NCBI RefSeq assembly: GCF_007859715.1
Contig: NZ_SJPG01000001.1
Span: 806,001-870,000 of the forward strand
Source of the DNA: Rubinisphaera italica
GTDB taxonomy: Bacteria; Planctomycetota; Planctomycetia; Planctomycetales; Planctomycetaceae
Length of the DNA stretch: 64,000 bases
Reading direction: 5' to 3'
A program made the position numbers and the translations under genes. Below the pieces are notes generated by a model. The model saw only the letters and a list, made by a program, of their open reading frames with translations. It was not told the origin of the DNA and ran no database searches. Shown here piece after piece: positions 43,174 to 53,064 of the stretch; the stretch's first letter is position 1; the number at the start of each line of letters is the position of its first letter.

Positions 43174-44556
43174 TCAATTTTCTGCCAGAGACTGTAATCC
43201 ACGAATCGCTCGACCGTGAGAAGGGTCTAGCTTCACGCAAAGAGCGTAATTTGACCGAGCCCGATCAGGATTTCGTAAGGCTCTTTCTATCTCGGCTGAG
43301 TAAAACCAGACTGTCGCAATTTCCGGCAGCAACTTCTGAGCTTTAGTGGCAGCCTCTTTTGCTTCTTCCAGTTGGTTCTTCAAATAATTCTCCTTCGCAT
43401 TCAGCAGTGCAGCATAGCCCAGATGTTCGTCTCGCTTTGGTGTGTCCTTGCTGGCTTCATAATATTGTGCAAGTTTTTCATGCACAGCGGCGTTCGGAGA
43501 CATCTTCACTACGCGGAGCCACATACTGGCGGCCCGTTCCCAATCTCCTTTTAAGGCATAAGCTTCTCCTTCCCTTTGCAACAGTTCTGCATCGAAGTCA
43601 CCATCGGTATGTGCCTGATCGATCAATTCCAGCATGCGGTCTGCGTTTTGCCGTTCGTACTCCACTTTGATCAGACTTTTACGAAGCGCATATTTTTTCT
43701 GGTGAGATGTTGGTTCCAACAGGAGCAGAAGTTCGTTCATTTTTTTTGCGATCAAATCCAAGCTTTGGTCGGTCCACAACTGTTCGCTGATCTCTTCCTC
43801 ATGCTGAAATCCAATCATTGCATTTAAAGGAAGTATAAAAATCAGGCTGAAATCGGTTGGCATTACACTTTCAGAGCGTTCAAGCATTCTCGCTTCCTGT
43901 TCAGCCTCGAATTGACGGTCCATCTGTTTGAACGCATTCATTCTTACTTCAGTAAATTTGAGAGAGTTTGGGTAAACTTCTAAACCATGTTCAATCGTTG
44001 GCATCGCTTCAGCGGCACGATTGGATCGGACCAACAACTTAGAGTACTGATACGCGGCTGGTAAAAAGCCAGCACCTTCAAGGAAGAGTTTTTCCGCGAC
44101 TTCAGATTGTTCTTGCCGCAATGCATTACGTCCGACTTGATACAAACAGTTTTTCCGGGAGCCGATAAGGGCCTCGGACGGTTTGGCGATCTTTGCAGCA
44201 CGCAAATACTCGCTTGTACTCTCTGCAACTCGACCGGTACGGTCCAAACAGAAGGCAAGTTTAAATTGTGCCATCGCATTCTGAGGATCCATATCTAACG
44301 CCTGTCGAAAGGCCAGTTCTGCTTCTCCGTAAAATCCCTGGCCAAGCAATCCATCTCCCAGGACTTGCCATTCCTGACTATCCCCCTGGCGGGCAGTCTC
44401 GGCAAGTGCATTCAAATCCGCAGCCAGCAGTGGGTCATCGAAGTTTATACTGGGAATGACTGGAACTTGCTGACCAACCTGCTTGACGACCAAATATCCA
44501 CAGATAACAAATTCTGCAGTAATAATGACCATGAGCATTCGTAATGTTGTCTGCAT
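43174..44556 (-). CDS. TPR-repeat protein, membrane-anchored
   Basis: 460 aa from ATG 44556, which follows the stop of the VCBS gene by two bases and has GGGGAAG as ribosome binding site; an in-frame upstream start at 44583 would overlap that gene. One N-terminal TM (LRMLMVIITAEFVICGYLVVKQVG), then tetratricopeptide repeats: LADLNALAETARQGDSQEWQVLGDGLLGQGFYGEAELAFRQALDMDPQNAMAQFKLAFCLDRTGRVAESTSEYLRAAKIA (about 40-125) and others to the C-terminus (NPDRARSNYALCVKLDPSHGRAIRGLQSLAEN). It probably binds peptides or proteins on the outer face of the cytoplasmic membrane. Translational coupling with the VCBS gene indicates that both act together. Confidence 0.82.
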   Translation of the reverse strand: MQTTLRMLMVIITAEFVICGYLVVKQVGQQVPVIPSINFDDPLLAADLNALAETARQGDSQEWQVLGDGLLGQGFYGEAELAFRQALDMDPQNAMAQFKLAFCLDRTGRVAESTSEYLRAAKIAKPSEALIGSRKNCLYQVGRNALRQEQSEVAEKLFLEGAGFLPAAYQYSKLLVRSNRAAEAMPTIEHGLEVYPNSLKFTEVRMNAFKQMDRQFEAEQEARMLERSESVMPTDFSLIFILPLNAMIGFQHEEEISEQLWTDQSLDLIAKKMNELLLLLEPTSHQKKYALRKSLIKVEYERQNADRMLELIDQAHTDGDFDAELLQREGEAYALKGDWERAASMWLRVVKMSPNAAVHEKLAQYYEASKDTPKRDEHLGYAALLNAKENYLKNQLEEAKEAATKAQKLLPEIATVWFYSAEIERALRNPDRARSNYALCVKLDPSHGRAIRGLQSLAEN

Positions 44557-44558
44557 TT

Positions 44559-45860
44559 TTAGTTCTTCCCCTGATTGATCCATGCCGAGATCCGCCCCAG
44601 GCGTTGATATGGTTTTCGGAGATTCAAACCTCCGGCAACAATGTCCAATTGGCCATCATCATTCAAATCTCCAATCGCGACAGTGACGAGATGAATGGGA
44701 TCACTGGCAATCTGCCACGTTGTAAATTGCTGATGTCCATCGTTTTCCAGCCAGACCACACTGGCAGTATCTGTGCGAGACCAGTTGTTGGTCATGCTGA
44801 CCAATGCGATATCCTGATCACCATCATTATCAACATCGCCGACGGCTGCCGAATAAGTTCCACCAAGATCAGCGATGCGAGCCATCTGAAAATCCCACTC
44901 ACCTCGATTCTCAAACCAGTAGCACCCGTGATATGGCTGGGGATAGGCATCAAGATCTTCGAGATTATCTCCTGCTGGCATAATGAGATCCTGATCGCCG
45001 TCTCCATCAAGATCGGCGGCGATCAATCCGGCACTCCCCAGGTCAAAATTGATAGTCATCCAGATTCGACGCTTGTTGAAGTTTCCGTCACCGAGATTTT
45101 CAAATCCCCACAACTCTTCTTCATCCTGGCTGACAATCGCGGTAATGTCGAGATCTCCATCGTTATCGAAGTCGGCGACAGGGACATGAATCGTTCCCGG
45201 TGCGTTCAGTAACTCATGATCGAGAAACTGCATCTCTCCCAGGTTTTCCAGCCAGAGGACACATCCCCGGTCATAGCCAAAGACCGCTACCGCCAGGTCG
45301 ATGTCTCCATCACCGTCAAAGTCACCCGGCTGAACATCGGCAACTCGTCGAACTTCATCCAGAATTACGTGCCGCTGAAATCCCTCAGGCCTGTTTTCAT
45401 AAAGCTCGACCCGCCCCACGACATTGTCGTCTGGTAGAATATCTCCGAGAACTGAAACAATCAAATCCTGATCACCATCCTGATCGATATCAACCAGAGT
45501 CGCATGGGCTGGAGCCGGAATATCTCTTACCAATTGCACTTCGGTCCAATTTTCGCCTGCTTTTTTGAAATAGCTGACGGCATTCCGCTGCGCGTCACAG
45601 ACGAGAATGTCTTGCTGACCATCACTATCAACATCCACGATTTGGACGTTTGTGATCAGCGGAAGGCCTCTGATTTCAGGGTCCAGATCAAGCCTATTGA
45701 AAGATTGTCTGGAAATCGGATACGACGTGCCGCCAGAATAGACTTCTGGAGCAGTGCGGATTGACGGCAGAGAAGGGATCACTTTCCATGCCAGGAGCGG
45801 TATCGCGACTGCCAGCAGCAATAGAACGATCAATTGAGTTAGCGTTGAATTCTTTAACAA
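44559..45860 (-). CDS. Membrane-anchored VCBS/FG-GAP beta-propeller protein
   Basis: 433 aa, TTG start. One N-terminal TM (LTQLIVLLLLAVAIPLLAWKV, about 7-27). Seven FG-GAP/VCBS repeats follow, each with a calcium loop D-x-[DN]-x-D-G-x-x-D: VDSDGQQDILV, IDQDGDQDLIV, FDGDGDIDLAV, FDNDGDLDITA, LDGDGDQDLIM, VDNDGDQDIAL and LNDDGQLDIVA. This forms a seven-bladed beta-propeller resembling the integrin alpha head, with the Ca sites in the loops. These proteins are common in planctomycetes, often beside TPR partners. Coupled by two bases to the TPR gene downstream. The ribosome binding site for the TTG is weak. Confidence 0.85.
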   Translation of the reverse strand: MLKNSTLTQLIVLLLLAVAIPLLAWKVIPSLPSIRTAPEVYSGGTSYPISRQSFNRLDLDPEIRGLPLITNVQIVDVDSDGQQDILVCDAQRNAVSYFKKAGENWTEVQLVRDIPAPAHATLVDIDQDGDQDLIVSVLGDILPDDNVVGRVELYENRPEGFQRHVILDEVRRVADVQPGDFDGDGDIDLAVAVFGYDRGCVLWLENLGEMQFLDHELLNAPGTIHVPVADFDNDGDLDITAIVSQDEEELWGFENLGDGNFNKRRIWMTINFDLGSAGLIAADLDGDGDQDLIMPAGDNLEDLDAYPQPYHGCYWFENRGEWDFQMARIADLGGTYSAAVGDVDNDGDQDIALVSMTNNWSRTDTASVVWLENDGHQQFTTWQIASDPIHLVTVAIGDLNDDGQLDIVAGGLNLRKPYQRLGRISAWINQGKN

Positions 45861-46407
45861 GTCGATCTTTCTTACTCAATTGTCAGTCCTGACAATACCC
45901 CTGATAATACCCCTGATAATAACGTATGGCTTCGATACTGAAGCAAGTTTCTTGCATCCCAGAAACATTCATTTTTCTGTCAATGCAGATTGCATAACTT
46001 GACCTGTTTTTGTCAACACAAACTTGTTTCTTGTCGCCGAGTTGAAGGCACATAATTTTATTTGCGCCAGTACTCATTGATGTGTTTCAGTCAGTTGATT
46101 TCAGCTTTGTGAAGTCAGCGATGCATGTGTACTAAAGATCCCTGCAGGTATGGTTTGGCGACTCAAGGCCTGGGTAAAGTTGTGATTGTAGGAATTATCC
46201 TAACGACCCTCCCTGAGAATGTTTACCACCGCATCGAATTCCTCTTGGAACGGCCTGGTTGACTGCTTTTCAAGCTATCGTTTAGTCGTTGGATTATCGC
46301 CTACCTTTGATTTGATACGGTTTCATCAATTCGGTCCAGCGTGTCAGCTTGAAAAGCAATTATCAGCCCCTGAACCAAACGAATCTGGATCAGGAAGTGG
46401 AAATAAA
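45861..46407. other. Intergenic region upstream of the VCBS and HD-GYP genes
   Basis: 547 bp, divergent. Near the VCBS gene is a 12-bp tandem repeat (AATACCCCTGAT at 45894-45905 and 45906-45917). The part at 46110-46210 contains GGCGACTCAAGGCCTGGG, which distantly recalls part of a c-di-GMP-I (GEMM) aptamer, but no full structure could be drawn. An open frame extends from 46219 into the HD-GYP gene and is probably untranslated leader. Confidence 0.45.
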
Positions 46408-47757
46408 ATGATGTCGTCGACACAAGTAGCGGAAAATATTACTCAAGATGACGGTCTGGTCACTGTCTCAGTCAATGACTTAATTGTCGGTCGAAAGATG
46501 AATTTCCCAATCTACGACCCTCATGGTGTCCTGCTGCTCGCGGAGAATTCAGAAATTACGCAAGAACGAAAGCGTGCCATTATTCAGCACGGCGTACCGG
46601 AGGTTCGGATCAGTCAGGAAGACAAGAAACGGGTCACCATGAATTCTGAACTCGCCAATCTCAAGACGAATTCATTTGGCTTGGATGCGGATCTGACCAA
46701 GCGGATCGATACCATTATCGATGGGGGGTTGATGGCCCTTAAGAATGATGGTCCTGCTGTAAAAAATAATGTCGTTTTTCTGGGACGAAAAGGATACAAC
46801 CAGGAAAAACGGCAAAAATTAATTGAACAGCATCAATCCAATGGAGTCGCCCTAGGGGAGATGATTGGTGAGGTCATGTATGGGGAAAAGATCAATGGAT
46901 CAATCGTCTCAAAAATGGCCGCTCATTATCTCAAAGAAATGACAACTGATACCGACAATACGCTGACCTCTGTGATTGATCAATTTCAGGATGACGATAT
47001 CGCTTCCCGTTCCATGGAAGTTTCCCTGTTAGCGATGGCCATTGGAATTGAAATGGATCTGGATGCGGATAACATACGCAATCTTGCGATCGCAGGACTC
47101 GTCCACGACTGGGGGATGATGAAAGTTTCTCTGGAAATAAGAACCTCCAAGTCAAAGCTGAATCCAATCGAAATGCTGGAAATTAAAAAACATCCCATTT
47201 ACTCACTGGAAATGCTTCAGCATGTTTCTGCGTTGTCGTCGGTTGTCCCTGTCGTTGCCTATCAAGTTCACGAACGAATGAATGGCACAGGCTATCCCAG
47301 AGGACGTCGAGGGCAAAGTATTCATCCACTGGCACGCATTTTACAAGTGGCAGATGCATTTGTAGGAATGACTTCGGATCGTCCTTATCGTCCTGCAATG
47401 ATGCGATATTCCGCGATGGAATGCCTAATCAGGCAAGCTCGAGAAAATTTTGTCGACTCAAATGTTGTGCGAGCATTGCTAAAAGTTCAGTCTCTGTTTC
47501 CAATTGGTAGTTTTGTTCAGCTTTCCGATGGGAGCATTGCTCAGGTGATTCGCAGAAATCAGGATCACTACACTAAGCCAATTGTCTTACGACTCCAGGA
47601 TGCTTCAGGAGATTTTGTAGATCGGGAGGCCGATGAGAATCTGATTGACCTGCATGCTGAAGAGGAATTACAGATTACCCATGCCTTGCCGACTCCTGGC
47701 TCAAATGAGGTCACCTTTTCTGATGAAGCTTATCATTCCAATTTGAATACGAAATGA
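46408..47757 (+). CDS. HD-GYP domain protein (cyclic-di-GMP phosphodiesterase-like)
   Basis: 449 aa from the ATG at 46408, chosen because GGAAGTGGA lies just upstream and the preceding 63 codons lack family resemblance. The N-terminal region (about 20-90) resembles the small domain found before many HD-GYP proteins in the phylum. The HD-GYP domain runs from about 205 to 360: [11 protein letters not shown] (H233, D234), [56 protein letters not shown]. The HD pair and GYP are intact; the usual HDxGK becomes HDWGM and the usual DGxGYP becomes NGTGYP. The C-terminal 80 residues ([18 protein letters not shown]) form a small beta domain typical of the group. A strong terminator follows. Confidence 0.85.
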   Translation: MMSSTQVAENITQDDGLVTVSVNDLIVGRKMNFPIYDPHGVLLLAENSEITQERKRAIIQHGVPEVRISQEDKKRVTMNSELANLKTNSFGLDADLTKRIDTIIDGGLMALKNDGPAVKNNVVFLGRKGYNQEKRQKLIEQHQSNGVALGEMIGEVMYGEKINGSIVSKMAAHYLKEMTTDTDNTLTSVIDQFQDDDIASRSMEVSLLAMAIGIEMDLDADNIRNLAIAGLVHDWGMMKVSLEIRTSKSKLNPIEMLEIKKHPIYSLEMLQHVSALSSVVPVVAYQVHERMNGTGYPRGRRGQSIHPLARILQVADAFVGMTSDRPYRPAMMRYSAMECLIRQARENFVDSNVVRALLKVQSLFPIGSFVQLSDGSIAQVIRRNQDHYTKPIVLRLQDASGDFVDREADENLIDLHAEEELQITHALPTPGSNEVTFSDEAYHSNLNTK

Positions 47758-47800
47758 TGGCGAACAATTGGTTTCTCTGTGTTTGAGCATAGCACTTACA

Positions 47801-47838
47801 AAAAAAGAGCAGATGGTTTTATCCATCTGCTCTTTTTT
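47801..47838 (+). terminator. Rho-independent terminator after the HD-GYP gene
   Basis: AAAAAAGAGCAGATGG - TTTTAT - CCATCTGCTCTTTTTT: a 16-bp perfect stem including A/T ends, six-base loop and T-run. It begins 43 bp after the stop. Because A- and T-runs flank both sides, it can act in both directions, but only the plus-strand gene ends here; the next gene converges from about 170 bp away. Confidence 0.9.
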
Positions 47839-48010
47839 TAGCTTTTGACTTTACGACTTGCGGTTGCATAGATACTCAAGTTAGACCACGTTCCAAATGA
47901 AACTCCGGTAGTTCAACGATTCGGGGGTTTCTCTTCGACCTCGCCCCCTGACAGTTCCTTTTAAGATGTTATTGGAGATCCGGTTTCCAATCGGAACAGG
48001 GTTTAATCAA

Positions 48011-48532
48011 CTATGCGTCGTAATCGACAATAATTCGTCCATCCCGGCGGACGATGACATCAACTTCATATTTGCCGAAGTCGTAACGCAGTTTGTGTCC
48101 AAAACGAGTGACACGCACACGTGGCACCTCGCAAGGCGGGACACAGATGGTGATCATGGCACATTCAGGGCCACAGTACTTGGCGCGTCGTCTTGGGAGA
48201 ATTGGTTTCCAGAGGGGAACTTCAACCAGATACGGAACCGCATGTGGATGTTTACGATGCTGATCCTTGTACACCACTCGGTCGTATAACAACGGCAAAG
48301 CTGGTGGATACGGTGCGGATTCAACATAAGGAACAATCGTCTGATATTCCTGTGCCTCCGGTAAATACATGGTCTCGTGTCGTGCTCCCGGTGGTAATGG
48401 AGCGGTCTCATAAACCGGTGGAGCCACTTCATAGGTGGTTCCTGGCTGCACAAGAATTGGTCCGGCAACTGCTCCGGTAAATGTGATTAAGCTGATCGAA
48501 AACAGACTTAGTGTCATGATTGTTTTAGTCAT
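48011..48532 (-). CDS. Secreted proline/tyrosine-rich protein, function unknown
   Basis: 173 aa from the ATG at 48532, which has GAGGAGAG seven bases upstream. Signal peptide MTKTIMTLSLFSISLITFTGAVAG (1-24). The mature part has a Pro/Tyr/Val-rich region (YEVAPPVYETAPLPPG, about 30-80) followed by a compact C-terminal domain with CGPECAMITICVPPCEVPRVRV (four Cys, possible disulfides) and KYEVDVIVRRDGRIIVDYDA. It is not recognised as a family; small exported proteins of this composition are typical of planctomycete envelopes. Confidence 0.75.
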   Translation of the reverse strand: MTKTIMTLSLFSISLITFTGAVAGPILVQPGTTYEVAPPVYETAPLPPGARHETMYLPEAQEYQTIVPYVESAPYPPALPLLYDRVVYKDQHRKHPHAVPYLVEVPLWKPILPRRRAKYCGPECAMITICVPPCEVPRVRVTRFGHKLRYDFGKYEVDVIVRRDGRIIVDYDA

Positions 48533-48745
48533 TTTTCTCTCCTCATTCAGACAGATTATAAGTCTTCCTATAACTCGCATCTCTCCAATTCTACCATTTT
48601 GTGTGGCTGATTGTACTGAAATTATGCCTGAGTCATGAGATTTTATTCCATCTTACCAGTTGGAGTGATTCTGCCGAATTGCACGGTCAATTACTCTGCG
48701 ACTTTCACGACAGGCAGGCTCAACACTCTGATCTCAAGTCTTTCG

Positions 48746-50008
48746 TTACTCGATAGCTGCATTCTCTGTGCGATATCGTTTCAACGACATCAGTGCGAAG
48801 GCGGTGCCATAGGGTTGGTGGTAATCGTAGAGGGGATAGTCCCACCAGGAGCCATCTTTTTCCTGTCGTTCGAGCATTAGTCGAGCCAATGGGTGGGCAA
48901 ATTGAGCCCGCTCTGCCACAGGAAGTTCTTCCAGGCACAATGCTCCGTAATAATGACCGTAGTAATAGAAATAGCCAGCGACCGAGAACCAGGCTTCATG
49001 AGGAATTGGGCGTTTGCGACCAATATCCAGCCAGCCGTTGCGAACGACTAAGCGTTCGAGCCATTCTTTGAGGACGTCTTGAGTGATATCTGTCTGTCCC
49101 CAATAGAGCAAAGCGATATTGCAGGCTTGAGAACGTCCTAAACTTCCCCCCGGTCGATTGACCGGATGCACTGGAGAATTCTTGAGATATTCGCCGTATA
49201 GATAACTGAAGTCGTTTTTCTGTTGTCGCAAAATCGCAGCGACGGCTCGTTCCTGAACTTTCTTCGGAGGTTCAAAGCCTCGTTGAGCGACATCGTGGAA
49301 GGCCACAAGGACTGTTGCGGCGACAAAACTGATCGAGGAACTTGAAGGGCGCTTAGTACCATAGCGGAAATCGTAATATCCCCAGCCTCCATCGACCGAT
49401 TCGTAACGGGTGAGCATGTCAAACTGTTGAGCAATCTGCTCGGCAATTTGCTCCTGCATGGCGGGGTTATCTGCATTACGATCATGCATTCTCGCCAGTG
49501 CCTGCAAGGCATAAGCATGCCCCCAGACATTATAAATTGCGGTTTGATCGGCTCGTCGGAGATAAGGCAATTTCTCAACCAGCCACGATTCCCCCAGATC
49601 AATCGCATCCTTGCATTCAGGAAATCGAGGTTCCATTTCGATCAAAGCAGAAATGGCCAGAGCCGTCGTTCCCATTTTGAAAGCATGATGAGCACCGGGT
49701 ATTGGCGCGTAAATATTTAAGCCTTTGGTTCGCGTCGGATTGCCCCAGGAACCATCTTTGTTCTGATAGCCGATCAGAAAATCGACGCCCCGTTTGCAGG
49801 ATGCATCGATCTTAGCTGCCGGAACAGGCACCTGCATTTCATCGTCAATACGATCTTCGGCTGGAGATTCTACACCAAACGTTCTTTCCTTTTTTGGTTT
49901 GGCGGATTCCTCTACTGGTGTGGTCACTTCGTCGGCACTTGCAGAAGTCATGATCATTAACAGGATGAGAACCGAAGTCCCGATTGAACTCCATTTCCAG
50001 ATGTGCAT
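48746..50008 (-). CDS. Secreted prenyltransferase/squalene-cyclase-like repeat protein
   Basis: 420 aa from the ATG at 50008 (CAGGAG seven bases upstream). Signal peptide (residues 1-25) and a linker with EESAKPKKERTFG. The rest has alpha/alpha-barrel repeats with short QW-type motifs: YQNKDGSWGNP, YESVDGGWGYYDFRYG, LERQEKDGSWWDYPLYDYHQPYGTAFALMSLKRY. The fold is that of the squalene-hopene cyclase/prenyltransferase superfamily, but the DXDD catalytic motif of cyclases is absent and the protein is exported, so it is not a classical terpene cyclase. Related secreted proteins are frequent in planctomycetes; their function is unknown. Confidence 0.78.
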   Translation of the reverse strand: MHIWKWSSIGTSVLILLMIMTSASADEVTTPVEESAKPKKERTFGVESPAEDRIDDEMQVPVPAAKIDASCKRGVDFLIGYQNKDGSWGNPTRTKGLNIYAPIPGAHHAFKMGTTALAISALIEMEPRFPECKDAIDLGESWLVEKLPYLRRADQTAIYNVWGHAYALQALARMHDRNADNPAMQEQIAEQIAQQFDMLTRYESVDGGWGYYDFRYGTKRPSSSSISFVAATVLVAFHDVAQRGFEPPKKVQERAVAAILRQQKNDFSYLYGEYLKNSPVHPVNRPGGSLGRSQACNIALLYWGQTDITQDVLKEWLERLVVRNGWLDIGRKRPIPHEAWFSVAGYFYYYGHYYGALCLEELPVAERAQFAHPLARLMLERQEKDGSWWDYPLYDYHQPYGTAFALMSLKRYRTENAAIE

Positions 50009-50175
50009 TTTGCTCTCCTGTTTTTGAAGTTGCTTCAAATACGGAATAGGATTCAGGGTGGCTGGGGTCGTAGCGAAGCGAAGCCCCCAGAGCGCGAAAC
50101 TATCTGGTGGCTCACTACGTTCGACCCCAGCCCCTCACTTTTGTTTCAACTTAATGTTATCGACGACCTATCCAT

Positions 50176-50206
50176 GAGAAAACCCCGGAGAGAAAATCCC
50201 CGGGGT
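50176..50206 (-). terminator. Terminator-like hairpin downstream of ahcY
   Basis: AAAACCCCGG / CCGGGGTTT, paired over about 9-10 bp with an 11-bp loop, about 40 bp after the ahcY stop. Read on the minus strand, the stem ends in TTTTC, which fits intrinsic termination of ahcY. Confidence 0.7.
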
Positions 50207-50248
50207 TTCAACATTCTTAACTGCGTTTCGCATCAAGCGAATCAACTC

Positions 50249-51577
50249 TTAATAGCGGTAGTATTCCGGTTTGTAAGGACCTTCAACAGGCAGGTTCAGA
50301 TAGTCGGCTTGTTCTTGAGTCAGAGTCGTCATTTTGACGCCCAATTTTCCCAGGTGCAGACGAGCCACTTCTTCATCGAGTTCTTTTGGCAGTACCCAGA
50401 CACCCAATTCGTAGCTGGCATCATCACTCCAGAGTGCCATCTGTCCGAGGACCTGATTGGTGAAACTGTTTGACATCACAAAGGAGGGGTGACCGGTGGC
50501 ACAACCGAGGTTGACGAGTCGTCCTTCAGCCAGCACAAGCAGAGCTTTGCCGTCGGGATAGACATAACGATCAACGGGACCACCCTCTTCAGAGTGAGTT
50601 TTGATCGACTGTTTTTTGATGTCCTGACGATCATTCAGATAGGCAATCTGAATTTCGGAATCGAAGTGTCCGATATTACAGACAATCGCTTCATGTTTCA
50701 TGACATCCATGTGTTCGCCACGGATGACATCGCAACAGCCCGTTGTTGTCACGAAGATATCGCCCTTAGGAGCAGCTTCTTCCATTGTGATGACTTCGAA
50801 ACCTTCCATAGCAGCCTGGAGAGCACATATCGGATCGATTTCGGTTACGATGACACGAGCACCGAGACCGTCCATCGCATCGGCACAACCTTTGCCCACA
50901 TCTCCATAACCGCAGACGACGACCACTTTACCGGCGACCATGATATCAGTCGCACGTTTGATCCCATCGGCCAGCGATTCCCGGCAGCCGTACAGGTTAT
51001 CGAACTTACTCTTGGTGACGGAATCGTTCACATTGATCGCAGGCACACCGAGCTTGCCTTCTTTGTGCATCTGGTGCAGGCGATGAACACCAGTGGTGGT
51101 TTCTTCGGTCAAGCCCTTAATCTCTTTGAGCAATTCTGGATATTTATTGTGAACCATGGCTGTCAAATCGCCACCGTCGTCCAGAATCATGTTCAGAGCC
51201 TTGCCATCTGGCCAGAATAAAGTCTGCTCAATACACCAGTCGAATTCGGCTTCGTTCATGCCTTTCCAGGCGAAAACGGGAACACCTGCGGCTGCGATGG
51301 CGGCTGCGGCGTGATCCTGAGTCGAGAAGATGTTACAGCTCGACCAGCGAACTTCAGCTCCCAGTGCGACGAGGGTTTCGATCAGCACGGCTGTTTGAGT
51401 TGTCATGTGCAGACAACCAGCGATACGGGCACCGGCAAGAGGTTTAGATTCCCCATATTTTTCGCGAAGAGCCATCAGGCCCGGCATTTCGGTTTCTGCC
51501 AGGGAAATATCTTTTCGCCCGGCTTCCGCTCGGTTGAGATCCTTGACTTTATAGGGAAGAAGTTCGATCGTCGACAT
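50249..51577 (-). CDS. ahcY: Adenosylhomocysteinase (SAH hydrolase)
   Basis: 442 aa. Splits S-adenosylhomocysteine into adenosine and homocysteine with bound NAD, removing the inhibitor of methyltransferases. Marks: [47 protein letters not shown] near the N-terminus, [29 protein letters not shown], the NAD site [45 protein letters not shown] (about 220-265), [24 protein letters not shown] and the C-terminal [13 protein letters not shown]. Standard length and complete. Divergent from metF across a 373-bp gap; the homocysteine it makes is the substrate of MetH encoded next. Confidence 0.98.
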   Translation of the reverse strand: MSTIELLPYKVKDLNRAEAGRKDISLAETEMPGLMALREKYGESKPLAGARIAGCLHMTTQTAVLIETLVALGAEVRWSSCNIFSTQDHAAAAIAAAGVPVFAWKGMNEAEFDWCIEQTLFWPDGKALNMILDDGGDLTAMVHNKYPELLKEIKGLTEETTTGVHRLHQMHKEGKLGVPAINVNDSVTKSKFDNLYGCRESLADGIKRATDIMVAGKVVVVCGYGDVGKGCADAMDGLGARVIVTEIDPICALQAAMEGFEVITMEEAAPKGDIFVTTTGCCDVIRGEHMDVMKHEAIVCNIGHFDSEIQIAYLNDRQDIKKQSIKTHSEEGGPVDRYVYPDGKALLVLAEGRLVNLGCATGHPSFVMSNSFTNQVLGQMALWSDDASYELGVWVLPKELDEEVARLHLGKLGVKMTTLTQEQADYLNLPVEGPYKPEYYRY

Positions 51578-51950
51578 GGTAACCGCCTTGTTGAATTGTT
51601 TTCAGTCAAAATGAGAATGGGATCGCTCACGCAATACGATCCGTGATTCAGAATTTCACGGAGACATCATGCCCCTGCTGTGAATCTGAGAGTTTCCAGT
51701 CTGAATTGTTGAAATGGCTGGAAAGTATCAATTGTCAAAACCAGAGCATATGGTCTATTACTACTCTCGCCAGATATTGAGGAATTGATAAACTCTGCCT
51801 AGAATTCCTGAATTGCGATAACGATAGACCAATTTGATAAGTCTCACAAGTCGGAATTCCTATTTCTAAGCCTGTTTTTTCAGGAATCAATTTCGTTAAC
51901 ACATTAACTCCCATCAAGATGCGGCGGAACGTCGCACTGAGTTTGAATCT
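51578..51950. other. Divergent promoter region between ahcY and metF
   Basis: 373 bp without a gene. I looked for an SAH riboswitch upstream of ahcY and a SAM-type aptamer upstream of metF; no consensus core was found by eye. No dispersed repeat was recognised here either, which is unusual for this window. Confidence 0.4.
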
Positions 51951-52823
51951 ATGAATCGACTTCCGGACCTCTTGAAATCCGACTCTCCGCTGATTTCCAT
52001 CGAAATTTTCCCACCTAAAACGGAAAAGGGGGATGAACTGTTGTACGAAACGCTCGATACCCTTTCGAAATTCGAGCCTAAGTTCATCTCCTGTACTTAT
52101 GGAGCCGGTGGCACGACGCAAACACGAACGCTTGAATTGTGTCAGCACATTCAGAAGACGTATGAAATTCCCGCGACGGCTCATTTCACCTGCGTCGGTT
52201 CTTCAAGAGATGAATTGATTGCCTGGCTCGATAAGGCGGCAGCGGCTGGAATTCAGAATATAATGGCTTTGCGTGGTGATGCTCCCAAGGGAGAAACATC
52301 CTTCAAAGCCGTCGAAGGGGGACTTTCCTATGCCAATGAACTGGTTTCACTGATTCGAGAACGGCATCCCAACATGGGAATCGGTGTGGCGGCTTATCCG
52401 GAAAAACATGCGGAATGTCTTGATGCTGATTTGGATCTGGCGAATTTGAAACGAAAAATCGACGCGGGAGCCGATGCCGCGTTTACGCAGTTGTTTTTTG
52501 ATAACGATCTGTTTTTTGCCTTTCGAGATCGCTATGAGAAAGCAGGCTGTGCGATTCCTTTGATTCCTGGCATCATGCCGATCACCGAGTTTTCTCGGAT
52601 CAAACGCATCACAGAAATGTGTGGCACCGCTTTCCCGGCTGAACTCTCCGCCCGTCTGGAGAATGTGCAGGATGATTCCGAAGCTCAGCTGGAAATCGGC
52701 ATTGAGTTTGCGATTGCTCAGTGTCAGGAATTACTGGAAAACAATGTGCCGGGCGTCCATTTTTATGCACTCAACAAGTCTCAGGCGTGTCAAAGAATAC
52801 TGGAAGCATTGAAAACCGCCTGA
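51951..52823 (+). CDS. metF: Methylenetetrahydrofolate reductase MetF
   Basis: 290 aa, normal bacterial length. Reduces 5,10-methylene-THF to 5-methyl-THF with FAD, providing the methyl group for MetH. Marks: [25 protein letters not shown] (catalytic Glu in EIFPP), [30 protein letters not shown] (FAD/folate site), [48 protein letters not shown]. Complete. metH follows 241 bp downstream on the same strand, after R3 and R4 repeats. Confidence 0.97.
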   Translation: MNRLPDLLKSDSPLISIEIFPPKTEKGDELLYETLDTLSKFEPKFISCTYGAGGTTQTRTLELCQHIQKTYEIPATAHFTCVGSSRDELIAWLDKAAAAGIQNIMALRGDAPKGETSFKAVEGGLSYANELVSLIRERHPNMGIGVAAYPEKHAECLDADLDLANLKRKIDAGADAAFTQLFFDNDLFFAFRDRYEKAGCAIPLIPGIMPITEFSRIKRITEMCGTAFPAELSARLENVQDDSEAQLEIGIEFAIAQCQELLENNVPGVHFYALNKSQACQRILEALKTA

Positions 52824-52829
52824 TTAATC

Positions 52830-52899
52830 GTGCCACGGCTCTGTGAGCCGTGTTTTTGTGTATCCAGCGTTTATTGCACAGTTCACAGAGCCGTGGCAC
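52830..52899. repeat. R3 inverted repeat, copy C
   Basis: GTGCCACGGCTCTGTGAGCCGTG and, after 24 bp, the matching arm ending GAGCCGTGGCAC (one change, CAGTTCAC). It begins seven bases after the metF stop, the same placement as copy A after the DUF1552 gene. Confidence 0.9.
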
Positions 52900-52957
52900 T
52901 ACAAATAATATCAGGTTGAGGTCGATTGACGGACGACTCAATTTGATCAAGATAGCA

Positions 52958-53005
52958 TACAAGGATCGTGAGAAAACATGAGCCATGACATGGCTCATGT
53001 CGCCT
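52958..53005. repeat. R4 repeat, right half
   Basis: CATACAAGGATCGTGAGAAAA, then hairpin CATGAGCCA-TGACA-TGGCTCATG and TCGCCT. The flanks and CCATGAC loop match the second halves of copies A and B; the stem is again different and self-complementary. The left hairpin is not recognisable here. Confidence 0.8.
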
Positions 53006-53064
53006 GAAAGAAATTCCCCCGCCAATACGAATTCCTCCTCAAGGATTAAAAACACAATTTGCCG

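Noticed and set aside
46090..46220. Possible GEMM-I (c-di-GMP) riboswitch upstream of the HD-GYP gene
   Set aside because: Only one segment (GGCGACTCAAGGCCTGGG) recalls the aptamer; the paired stems and tetraloop receptor could not be drawn. An Rfam scan for RF01051 would decide.
46219..46407. 63 extra N-terminal codons of the HD-GYP frame
   Set aside because: Composition is not protein-like for the family, and the ATG at 46408 has a much better ribosome binding site.
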